Shown: positions 19,074 to 25,624 of the stretch, one piece after another
Numbering within the stretch: the stretch's first letter is position 1
Layout of the letters: the number at the start of each line of letters is the position of its first letter
Assembly (NCBI RefSeq): GCF_000955955.1
Contig: NZ_JYJG01000348.1
Location: 1 to 27,770 of the forward strand
DNA: 27,770 bases
From: Lentzea aerocolonigenes
GTDB lineage: Bacteria; Actinomycetota; Actinomycetes; Mycobacteriales; Pseudonocardiaceae
Reading direction: 5' to 3'
Made by a program: the position numbers and the translations under genes
The notes under the pieces: model-generated
Databases searched by the model: none
What the model was told of the DNA's origin: nothing
Seen by the model: the letters and a program-made list of their open reading frames with translations, nothing else

Positions 19074-20218
19074 AGCTGAGGACCAGGCTGACGGCCTGGT
19101 ACGCCGGGGTGTTCCTGATCGCCGGGATCGCGCTGATCGGCCTCAACTACTGGCTGCTCGCCGACTTCTCACCGCTCAGCGACGGGGTGGCGGTCGCGCG
19201 GACGACGGCCCCCGCGGAGCAGCTGGACGTCTACGGCGGCTTCACGGCGGTCGAGGCCGCGCAGCTGCCCGCGGACACGCTCGTGTTCAGCCCCGCCCAG
19301 GTCAAAACGGATGTGATGAGCACTGTCCTGTGGCAGTCGGCCATCGCCCTGGTGGTGGCGGCGATCATCGCGGTGTGGCTCGGCTGGGTGGTGGCCGGCC
19401 GGGTGCTGGAGCCGTTGCACTCGATCACCTCGACCGCGAACCGGCTGGAAGCGGAACGGCTGGACCACCGGATCGAGCTGGACGGGCCGCCGGACGAGCT
19501 GAAGGAGCTCGCGGACACGTTCGACGGGATGCTCGACCGGCTCGCGTCGTCGTTCGACAGCCAGAAGCGGTTCGTCGCGAACGCATCGCACGAGCTGCGC
19601 ACCCCGCTCGCGGTGCAGCGGACGTTGATCGAGGTGGCTCTGGCCGCGCCGGACGCGACGGACGACATGCGCCGTCTCGGAGCGCACCTGCTCGACACGA
19701 ACGAGCGAAGCGAGAAGCTCATCGACGGGTTGCTGCTGCTCGCACGCAGTGATCGCGGACTGGCCACGCGCGAGCTCGTCTGGCTGGACGAGATCATCGA
19801 CGACGAGGTCGAGTCGTGCGGGTCGCTGGCGGTTTCCAAGGAAGTCACCTTCGACGTGTCGACCCGGCCGTACCTGGTCGAGGGCGATCCCGTGCTGCTC
19901 GCTCAGCTCATCGGCAACCTGCTGCGCAACGCCGTGCTCTACAACAAACCCGGCGGAACCGTGTCGGTCCGCCTTGATCGGGAACTCGTGGTCTCCAACA
20001 CAGGACCGACTGTGCCGGCGGAGGCCGTGCCGGGCTTGTTCGAACCGTTTCGACGGCTGCGCGACCGCACCGGGACCGCGGGATCTGGCCTGGGTCTGTC
20101 GATCGTGCAGTCGGTGGCGAGGGCTCATCAAGGAGCGGCCAAAGCTCGTCCGAACGGGGGAGGAGGCCTGGTGGTCCAGGTGAACCTTCCGGAAACGGGC
20201 GTGCGACAGCCCGCGTGA
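19070..20218 (+). CDS. HAMP-containing sensor histidine kinase
   Basis: A 382-residue membrane kinase that partners the preceding regulator. Helix 1 (about 10-30) and helix 2 (about 86-108) enclose a short external sensor of roughly 55 residues. A HAMP linker follows (VLEPLHSITSTANRLEAERLDHRI), then the HisKA motif FVANASHELRTPLA with His174 and the ATPase domain with LIGNLLRNAVLYN, a G1 box reduced to VSNTGPTVP, and GSGLGLSIV. The start is GTG at 19070, fixed by overlap with the regulator stop and by the KLRTRLTAWY family N-terminus. The signal is probably an envelope compound handled by the divergent exporter (inference). Confidence 0.93.
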   Translation: MKLRTRLTAWYAGVFLIAGIALIGLNYWLLADFSPLSDGVAVARTTAPAEQLDVYGGFTAVEAAQLPADTLVFSPAQVKTDVMSTVLWQSAIALVVAAIIAVWLGWVVAGRVLEPLHSITSTANRLEAERLDHRIELDGPPDELKELADTFDGMLDRLASSFDSQKRFVANASHELRTPLAVQRTLIEVALAAPDATDDMRRLGAHLLDTNERSEKLIDGLLLLARSDRGLATRELVWLDEIIDDEVESCGSLAVSKEVTFDVSTRPYLVEGDPVLLAQLIGNLLRNAVLYNKPGGTVSVRLDRELVVSNTGPTVPAEAVPGLFEPFRRLRDRTGTAGSGLGLSIVQSVARAHQGAAKARPNGGGGLVVQVNLPETGVRQPA

Positions 20219-20319
20219 ACTGGCAAGATCACGTAGAGATATCGGCGAGTCTCCAAGCTTTGGGTGCCTCGTTGTCCTAACGTTGTCTGCTGGCGAGGTG
20301 CAAATTCAGGGAGGCCACG

Positions 20320-21276
20320 ATGCGAGCGCTGCGAGTCATCGGGCTCGACGAGGACGGCAAGTCCGTCATCCTCGAGGACCCCGAAAACCGCGGCGAGCGC
20401 TTCACGCTCCCCGCTGACGAGCGCCTTCGGGCGGCCCTGCGCGGTGACCTCGCGCGCCTCGGCCAGATGCAGATCGAGTCGGGTGAGGCACTCATGCGGC
20501 CGCGGGAGATCCAGGCCCGCATCCGCGCCGGCGAGTCGATCGAGCAGGTCGCGGCCGCCGCGGGCATGCCGACGCACCGCATCGAGCGCTTCGCCTACCC
20601 CGTGCTCCTGGAGCGTTCGCGCACGGCCGACCTGGCCCAGCGCGCGCACCCGGTTCGCGAGGACGGGCCCGACGTGCAGACGCTCGGCGAGGTCGTCGCG
20701 CACTCGTTCGGCCTGCGCGGGCACGACCTCTCCGACACCTCGTGGGACGCGTGGCGCGGCGACGACGGCCGCTGGATCGTGCAGCTGCACTGGAAGACCG
20801 GGCGCTCGGACAACCGTGCGCACTGGCACTTCCACCCGGGTGCGCAGGGCGGCACGGTGACGGCGCTGGACGACGGCGCGGTCGACCTGATGGACCCGAA
20901 CCCGAACCGGACGCTGCGCACGGTGCGGCCGGTGACGCAGCTGGCGCGTCAGGCGCTGGAGGCGGCTCCGGTCGTGGCTCCTCCCGTCGCGGAAGAGCCC
21001 GTGCCGGTGCCGGCTCAGGCTCCGCCGCCCGCTCCAGCTCCCGCTCCGGCTCCGGTCGTGGCGGAGAAGCCGGCGCCGGTGCCGGTTCAGGAGAAGCTGC
21101 CAGAGCCGGAGCCCGCGCCTGCCTCACCACCACCGGCTGCTCCTCCTGCGACGAAGGAAGAGCCCGCCGCGGAGAAGCCGGTGCGCAAGGACCCTCCTCC
21201 CAAGCGGGGGAAGAAGAACCACCCCATCGTCCCTTCGTGGGAGGACGTTTTACTGGGCGTGCGGTCGAACCGCTGA
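20320..21276 (+). CDS. sepH: Septation protein SepH
   Basis: A 318-residue cell-division regulator. In Streptomyces and Mycobacterium SepH binds FtsZ and promotes its assembly. The N-terminal DUF3071 region (1-170, MRALRVIGLDEDGKSVILED) contains a helix-turn-helix-like part around residues 66-90 (REIQARIRAGESIEQVAAAAGMP). A Pro/Ala/Glu-rich disordered linker (about 215-295) follows, ending in the basic conserved tail KRGKKNHPIVPSWEDVLLGVR. GGGAGG five bases before the ATG supports the start. In mycobacteria sepH lies next to serC; here an exporter/two-component module separates them. The next gene begins 22 bases on. Confidence 0.95.
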   Translation: MRALRVIGLDEDGKSVILEDPENRGERFTLPADERLRAALRGDLARLGQMQIESGEALMRPREIQARIRAGESIEQVAAAAGMPTHRIERFAYPVLLERSRTADLAQRAHPVREDGPDVQTLGEVVAHSFGLRGHDLSDTSWDAWRGDDGRWIVQLHWKTGRSDNRAHWHFHPGAQGGTVTALDDGAVDLMDPNPNRTLRTVRPVTQLARQALEAAPVVAPPVAEEPVPVPAQAPPPAPAPAPAPVVAEKPAPVPVQEKLPEPEPAPASPPPAAPPATKEEPAAEKPVRKDPPPKRGKKNHPIVPSWEDVLLGVRSNR

Positions 21277-21298
21277 TTGACGCCCGGGTAGACGCGCA

Positions 21299-21637
21299 GT
21301 GGGACGCCGTGTCGCGCTGGCTGCCGGAGTGGGTGCACTCCTCGGGCTGGCTTGGTGGGGAGTGTTCGAACTCATCGCCTCGGGAGCGGTCTGCTCGTTC
21401 GAGGACTGGGGCTGTCTCGGCGCCGCGGTGAAGACCATGCCGGTCTTCACCGCGGTCGCCGCGTTTCTGGGGTGGTTCGCGCTGCGGTCGCTGGGTGTGT
21501 CGCGGCCGGCCTGGGTCGCCGTGCCCGCGACCCTCATGGCGGTCCTCGCGATGATCTTCTTCGCGCTGGGACTGCCGTATCTCGCCTTTCTGGTGTTCGC
21601 CTTGCTCTACGCGCTGACCGCGGTGCTCACGCGGTGA
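21299..21637 (+). CDS. Small 4-TM membrane protein, Cys-pair family, copy 1
   Basis: A 112-residue membrane protein of unknown function, starting at GTG 21299. A basic N-terminus (MGRR) puts it inside. Helix 1 (about 5-28) is followed by an outside loop with Cys32 and Cys39 (VCSFEDWGC, C-x6-C), helix 2 (about 47-63), an inside loop LRSLGVSRPAW, and helices 3 and 4. The same plan recurs in the genes that follow. It lies 22 bases after sepH and may be cotranscribed with it. Confidence 0.75.
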   Translation: MGRRVALAAGVGALLGLAWWGVFELIASGAVCSFEDWGCLGAAVKTMPVFTAVAAFLGWFALRSLGVSRPAWVAVPATLMAVLAMIFFALGLPYLAFLVFALLYALTAVLTR

Positions 21638-21701
21638 AGGTGCTGTGGAGGGTTTGTGCAGATCGGGCCACGTGAGGGCTTGATCAGGTAGTTCTTGCCG
21701 C

Positions 21702-22112
21702 ATGGTTTTGCGCGGTGTTGTGGGGGTGTGCGCCGGGCTGCTCGCGGGCGGCGGGTTCGCGGCGACGCTCGAAGGATGGACCTGGTACTGCTACCCCCCG
21801 GCTGGTCACACGGGATGCGGTGACTCGTACCCGCTGGTCTACGCGTTGGTCTTCGTGTTCTGGATGCTCGTCGCGGGCGGGCTGCTCCACGCGGGCTTCC
21901 GGATGGCACGCGCGGAACGGTCGTGGTCGGCGACCGGGGTGGGCAGCGGGCTGTGGGTCGTGCTGATCGTGGGCGTCGTCTGGTTCAAGGCCATGTTCCT
22001 GGAGATGTACCACGACGAGAGCGCCCTCTTCCTGATGGAGGCCGAGGTGGTCACGGCTGGGGTCGCCTACCTGGTGGCCGCCTTGACCGTGGGGCGGGCG
22101 CGGACGTGGTGA
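21702..22112 (+). CDS. Small 4-TM membrane protein, Cys-pair family, copy 2
   Basis: A 136-residue membrane protein, not recognised. Helix 1 (about 4-22) leads to an outside loop with Cys30 and Cys39 (YCYPPAGHTGC, C-x8-C). Then come helix 2 (about 44-66), an inside basic loop RMARAERSW, helix 3 (about 78-97), an outside acidic segment EMYHDESALF and helix 4. The ATG at 21702 gives the basic N-terminus MVLR. It overlaps the next gene at its stop. Confidence 0.72.
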   Translation: MVLRGVVGVCAGLLAGGGFAATLEGWTWYCYPPAGHTGCGDSYPLVYALVFVFWMLVAGGLLHAGFRMARAERSWSATGVGSGLWVVLIVGVVWFKAMFLEMYHDESALFLMEAEVVTAGVAYLVAALTVGRARTW

Positions 22113-22501
22113 TGCGTGCGATCACCGGCGCGTTCGTCGGCTACCTGGGCACCTGGGTGACCTTCATGGCGGCGCTGATGGCGGCCTGGAGCTACTGCGG
22201 CTGGGGTGAGACCTGCACCGACGACGACCTCAGCTCGGCGGACGTGGCGGGCTGCGTGGTGCTCCTCTGCGGCCTGAGCGTGACGGCGCTGGTGTACGTC
22301 GGACTGCTGAAGCTGCAGCGCCAGCCTCGGCCGTGGTCGGTCGTCGGGCCGGCGATGGTGTTGTCCGCGATCCCCTTCGTGGTCATCCCCAGGGTCTGGG
22401 AGCTGGACAGCATCTTCTACCTGCCCGCGGGCGCCTTCGCGCTGGCAGGCGTGGTCACCGGGTTCGAGTGGCGGCGGATCCTGCAGGTCGGTGCGCGATG
22501 A
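22112..22501 (+). CDS. Small 4-TM membrane protein, Cys-pair family, copy 3
   Basis: A 129-residue membrane protein of the same layout. Helix 1 (about 7-27) is followed by an outside loop with Cys29 and Cys35 (YCGWGETC, C-x5-C) and acidic TDDDL. Helix 2 (about 45-66), an inside loop LQRQPRPWS, and helices 3 and 4 follow. ATG 22112 overlaps the previous stop by one base (TGATG); GTG 22109 or 22106 are near alternatives. The 3' end overlaps the next start by four bases. Confidence 0.7.
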   Translation: MRAITGAFVGYLGTWVTFMAALMAAWSYCGWGETCTDDDLSSADVAGCVVLLCGLSVTALVYVGLLKLQRQPRPWSVVGPAMVLSAIPFVVIPRVWELDSIFYLPAGAFALAGVVTGFEWRRILQVGAR

Positions 22502-22647
22502 ACCTCGCCCTGCCGAAGTGCCAGATGAAGGGCGACCCGTGCATCAGCTTCGCGCCGGACCTGACGCCGCTGTTCCACGTGGCCGGCTGGGCGTTCTTCT
22601 TGTGCCTGCTCGTGTGTCTGGTGTTCACCCTGTTCAGGCGGAGGTGA
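22498..22647 (+). CDS. Very short membrane protein with the same Cys pair (copy 4, shortened)
   Basis: A 49-residue product with an ATGA overlap on the preceding gene, which supports translation. It begins MNLALPKCQMKGDPC, with Cys8 and Cys15 (C-x6-C) but no preceding helix. One hydrophobic segment (about 26-45, HVAGWAFFLCLLVCLVFTLF) and a basic end RRR follow. This corresponds to loop 1 plus helix 2 of its neighbours, so it is either a minimal family member inserted with its N-terminus outside or the remnant of a longer copy. Confidence 0.55.
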   Translation: MNLALPKCQMKGDPCISFAPDLTPLFHVAGWAFFLCLLVCLVFTLFRRR

Positions 22648-22696
22648 GGAGCCTGTCGAGCAGTTCTCCTCATGGCGAGGACACCGGCGACCCGAC

Positions 22697-23125
22697 ATGA
22701 TCGTGCGCATGAGGGCGGCAACGGCGGCGATGGTGGGGGCGTTGTGCGGCGCCGGGTGGTTCTGGTCGCTGGAGCCGTCCAGCCAGTTCCTGTGCCGCGA
22801 CAGCGGGTGGACGTGCGTGATCAGCCTGGTGCTGCTGATCGTGCCCGCGCTGGTGGTCGTCTGGGGTCTCGTGGGGTGGGGGCTGCTGCGCCTCGTGCGG
22901 TACTCCCCCGCCTGGCCGACGGCCGTTGCGGGGACGGCGGCCGCGGTGGTGTTGCTGATGATCGGCATCTTCGCTTTGCGGTTCGTGCGGGTCGAGTTGC
23001 CGGAGGATGCCGGGACGTTCCTGGTCGCTAGCGCGGCTGCCGGTGGGTATGCCTTGGCTGCCGTGGTGACCGGTGGTTACCGTGGTCGGCGTGACCGAAC
23101 AGAGCACAGCGGGCAAGACGGGTAG
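22697..23125 (+). CDS. Small 4-TM membrane protein, Cys-pair family, copy 5
   Basis: A 142-residue membrane protein. Helix 1 (about 7-25) leads to an outside loop with Cys33 and Cys40 (LCRDSGWTC, C-x6-C). Helix 2 (about 42-66), an inside loop LRLVRYSPAWPTAVAG, helix 3 (about 77-95), an outside segment ELPED, helix 4 (about 106-125) and a basic hydrophilic tail follow. The spacing and loop words match copy 1 (C-x6-C, SRPAW/YSPAW). The start may be ATG 22697 or 22709. Its end overlaps the next gene. Confidence 0.7.
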   Translation: MIVRMRAATAAMVGALCGAGWFWSLEPSSQFLCRDSGWTCVISLVLLIVPALVVVWGLVGWGLLRLVRYSPAWPTAVAGTAAAVVLLMIGIFALRFVRVELPEDAGTFLVASAAAGGYALAAVVTGGYRGRRDRTEHSGQDG

Positions 23126-23513
23126 GACCGGGCGCCGGTTGCTGTTCCGGGTCGTCCTGTCGATGGCCGTGGGGGCGGCACTCGTGCTCGGGTGGACCTG
23201 GGCGTACGAGTCGGGCTTCCTGAAGACGTGGCTCGACAGCACGTCCATGTCGGCGTTCCTGCTGCTCGTGCTGATCGGGCTGCCGCTCGCGCTGGTGTCG
23301 TCGCTGGTGCTGGCCGGGCCGATCCTGTGGATCTTCAGGGTACGGCCGGTGTGGCCGATCATCCTGCTCGGGCCGATCGTGCTGGGGCTCGGGCTCTACT
23401 TCAAGGTGCACGAACCGTTCCTCGGGTGGTTCTCGAACCGGCACCACGCCGAGGCCCTGCTCGCGGCCGTCGCCTACGGGCTCGTGGGGCTCTTCACGTT
23501 CAAGAGGTCGTAG
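23091..23513 (+). CDS. Small 4-TM membrane protein, array member lacking the Cys pair (copy 6)
   Basis: A 140-residue membrane protein with a basic N-terminus (KTGRTGRR), helix 1 (VVLSMAVGAALVLGWTWAY), an outside loop without Cys (ESGFLKTWLDSTSM), helix 2, the inside loop FRVRPVWPI shared in form with the other copies, and helices 3 and 4, ending FKRS. The start is uncertain: GTG 23091 is chosen, GTG 23073 is possible, and both overlap the end of copy 5. No good ribosome binding site is visible. It meets the minus-strand gene tail-to-tail with a 14-base overlap. Confidence 0.65.
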   Translation: MTEQSTAGKTGRTGRRLLFRVVLSMAVGAALVLGWTWAYESGFLKTWLDSTSMSAFLLLVLIGLPLALVSSLVLAGPILWIFRVRPVWPIILLGPIVLGLGLYFKVHEPFLGWFSNRHHAEALLAAVAYGLVGLFTFKRS

Positions 23514-23733
23514 GCAACTCGTCGAGGAGATGCAGGTCCCAGCCCTCGCGTTCGCACCAGTCCTCCGCCTCCTCGCGGGAGACGTACGTGGCGTGCCGCG
23601 GCTTCGGTCCGGCCAGGTGGTCCCAGCCGTCCGGGGCCAGCACGAAGTTCGCTCCATCGCGTGACGCGATGAGCCGTCCGTGTGGAAACGCCATCGTCTG
23701 CTCGGTTCGCAGAAACCGCGTCATGGTGGTCAT
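23500..23733 (-). CDS. Small hypothetical protein
   Basis: A 77-residue soluble protein that I do not recognise. It is rich in Trp, His and acidic residues (GWDHLAG, EEAEDWCEREGWDLHLLDEL) and has a central ANFVLAPDGWDHL that could be a small beta-alpha fold. ATG 23733 has AAGGG about six bases upstream; ATG 23724 is an alternative. It stands alone on the minus strand between the membrane-protein array and the ABC exporter. That it is a gene is supported by a plausible ribosome site and by lying largely outside its neighbours. Confidence 0.5.
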   Translation of the reverse strand: MTTMTRFLRTEQTMAFPHGRLIASRDGANFVLAPDGWDHLAGPKPRHATYVSREEAEDWCEREGWDLHLLDELPTTS

Positions 23734-23745
23734 CGTGCCCTTGAC

Positions 23746-23848
23746 CTCGACCTAAGTCGAGACAGCAGGCTCCGGTGGGGAGAAAAACCGGATGCTGACT
23801 GTCGGTCCTCCTTCGTACTTTGGAGAGGACCTGGAGGGGGCTCACCGC
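23746..23848 (+). promoter_or_regulatory. Upstream region of the ABC exporter operon
   Basis: It contains the inverted repeat CTCGAC-CTAA-GTCGAG (23746-23761), possibly an operator, and a candidate -10 TACTTT (23816-23821) preceded at 15 bases by CTGACT. Start of transcription just after 23821 would favour the GTG start at 23849, which has GGAGGGGG eight bases upstream. Confidence 0.35.
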
Positions 23849-25624
23849 GTGAGCGATCAACGTAACTCGACAATCCGGACCTTGCGGAGGTTGTGGCCGT
23901 ACGTGCGGCCGCACCGCGCACGGATGGCTGTCGTGCTGTCGGCGACGATGCTCGCGATGCTGTGCGGTCTCGGCATCCCGCTGCTGACGCAGCGCATCGT
24001 CGACGGTCCGATCCAGCACAAGGAAACCGCGGCGCTGCCGTGGCTGATCATCGGTGTCCTGGTGCTCGGCATCGGCGAGGCCGTGCTCTTCTACATCCGC
24101 CGCAAGGTCGTCGCACGGCCGGCGGCCCAGGTCGAGGCGCGCATGCGGCTCGACCTCTACCAGCGCCTTCAGCGGCTGCCGGTGGCGTTCCACGACCGCT
24201 GGCAGTCCGGCCAGCTGCTGTCGCGCGGCACCAACGACCTGACGACGGTGCGGCGCTTCGTCGCGTTCGGGATGATCTTCCTGCTGGTGAACAGCCTGGT
24301 CGTGGTGGTCGGGATGGGCATCATCGCGTCGCTCTCGCCGGCGCTGCTCGTCGTCTCGCTGTGCGGCGCGCTGCCGTTGATCGTCATCTCGTACCTGTTC
24401 GAGGCGAAGTTCAAGGTCATCGCGCGCAGGGCTCAGGACCAGGCGGGCGACCTGACCACGATCGTCGAGGAGTCGGTGCTCGGCATCCGGGTGCTCAAGG
24501 CGTTCGGGCGCGGGCCGGAGCTGACGAACCGGTTCCTGGCGCAGGCGCGGGAGCTGCGGTCGACCGAGCTGAACAAGATCTCGATCCTGGCCGCGTTGTG
24601 GTCGGTGCTGATCGTGCTGCCGGAGCTCTCGATCGCGGGCATGCTCGGCGTCGGCGCGATCGGCATCGTCAACGGCTCGATGACGGTCGGCACGCTGGTG
24701 GCGGCCGTCGCGGTGAGCGCGTACCTGCGCTGGCCGATCGACTCCATCGGCTGGCTGCTGGCGGAGACGAACATGAGTGCCGCCGCGCTGGAACGCTACT
24801 GGGAGGTCATCGACTCCCCCGTGACGATCACCAGCCCCGCCTCGCCCGTGCCGCTGCCCGTGCCGCTGCGCGGGCACGTTCGTTTCGAGGGCGTGCGGTT
24901 CGCGTTCGAGGACGGCAACGAGGTGCTCAAGGGCGTCGATCTCGACCTGCGTCCCGGTGAGACGGTGGCGCTGGTCGGTGCGACCGGCTCCGGCAAGACG
25001 ACGCTGACCGCGCTGGTGCCGCGGCTGGCCGACGTGACCGGCGGCCGGATCACGATCGACGGCGTCGACGTGCGGGATCTGTCCCTGGAGGACCTTCGGA
25101 CCGTGGTCGGCACGGCGTTCGAGGAACCGGTGCTGTTCTCCGCGTCGGTCACCGAGAACGTGGGCCTGGGCGTGCCGGACGTCTCCGAGTCGGCCGTGCG
25201 CGAGGCGTTGCGGGTGGCCAGGGCAGAGGAGTTCGTGGACGCGCTGCCGTGGGGCCTCGCGACCCGCATCGGCGAGCAGGGCCTGTCGCTGTCCGGTGGT
25301 CAGCGGCAACGGCTGGCGCTCGCCCGCGCGGTCGTCGGCAGGCCGGCGGTGCTGGTGCTGGACGACCCGCTGTCGGCGCTCGACGTCCACACCGAGGCCG
25401 AGGTGGAAGCCGCGCTGCGCAGGGTGTTGCGCGGCGTGACGGCGCTCGTGGTGGCGCACCGGTCGTCGACCGTGCAGCTCGCCGACCGCGTGGCGATGCT
25501 GGTCGACGGCAAGATCACCGCGATCGGCTCGCACCGGAAGTTGTTGGAGGACAACGAGGAATACCGACGACTGCTGTCCAGTATGGACAGTGAGGAGATC
25601 GTGGAAGAGGAGGTGGCGTCGTGA
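23849..25624 (+). CDS. Heterodimeric ABC exporter, subunit 1 (degenerate nucleotide site)
   Basis: A 591-residue half-transporter with six membrane helices followed by an NBD. Walker A GATGSGKTTL is intact, the signature LSGGQRQRLALARA is canonical and the switch His is kept (VVAHRSSTV). The Walker B catalytic Glu is replaced by Asp (VLVLDDPLSALD) and the Q-loop reads TAFEEPVLF, with Glu at the usual Gln position. These are marks of the degenerate site in heterodimeric exporters such as TM287/288 and BmrCD. GTG 23849 is preferred over ATG 23792 because of its strong ribosome site and because the stretch between them lacks the GC-rich third positions of the gene. It overlaps subunit 2 by GTGA. 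Confidence 0.92.
   Translation: MSDQRNSTIRTLRRLWPYVRPHRARMAVVLSATMLAMLCGLGIPLLTQRIVDGPIQHKETAALPWLIIGVLVLGIGEAVLFYIRRKVVARPAAQVEARMRLDLYQRLQRLPVAFHDRWQSGQLLSRGTNDLTTVRRFVAFGMIFLLVNSLVVVVGMGIIASLSPALLVVSLCGALPLIVISYLFEAKFKVIARRAQDQAGDLTTIVEESVLGIRVLKAFGRGPELTNRFLAQARELRSTELNKISILAALWSVLIVLPELSIAGMLGVGAIGIVNGSMTVGTLVAAVAVSAYLRWPIDSIGWLLAETNMSAAALERYWEVIDSPVTITSPASPVPLPVPLRGHVRFEGVRFAFEDGNEVLKGVDLDLRPGETVALVGATGSGKTTLTALVPRLADVTGGRITIDGVDVRDLSLEDLRTVVGTAFEEPVLFSASVTENVGLGVPDVSESAVREALRVARAEEFVDALPWGLATRIGEQGLSLSGGQRQRLALARAVVGRPAVLVLDDPLSALDVHTEAEVEAALRRVLRGVTALVVAHRSSTVQLADRVAMLVDGKITAIGSHRKLLEDNEEYRRLLSSMDSEEIVEEEVAS

Noticed and set aside
20990..21190. Repeat-like Pro/Ala/Glu coding stretch
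   Set aside because: It is the disordered linker of SepH; repeats are imperfect codon-level low complexity, not a tandem DNA repeat.
20492..21703. 403-residue minus-strand open frame over sepH
   Set aside because: Its product is a Pro/Arg/Ala/Ser low-complexity shadow of the sepH linker.
22645..22672. TGAGGAG/CTCCTCA inverted repeat after the 49-residue gene
   Set aside because: Seven-base arms with a 14-base loop and no T-run; could arise by chance.
23792..23848. Upstream ATG start for ABC subunit 1
   Set aside because: Codons in this stretch lack GC-rich third positions and a strong ribosome site precedes GTG 23849.
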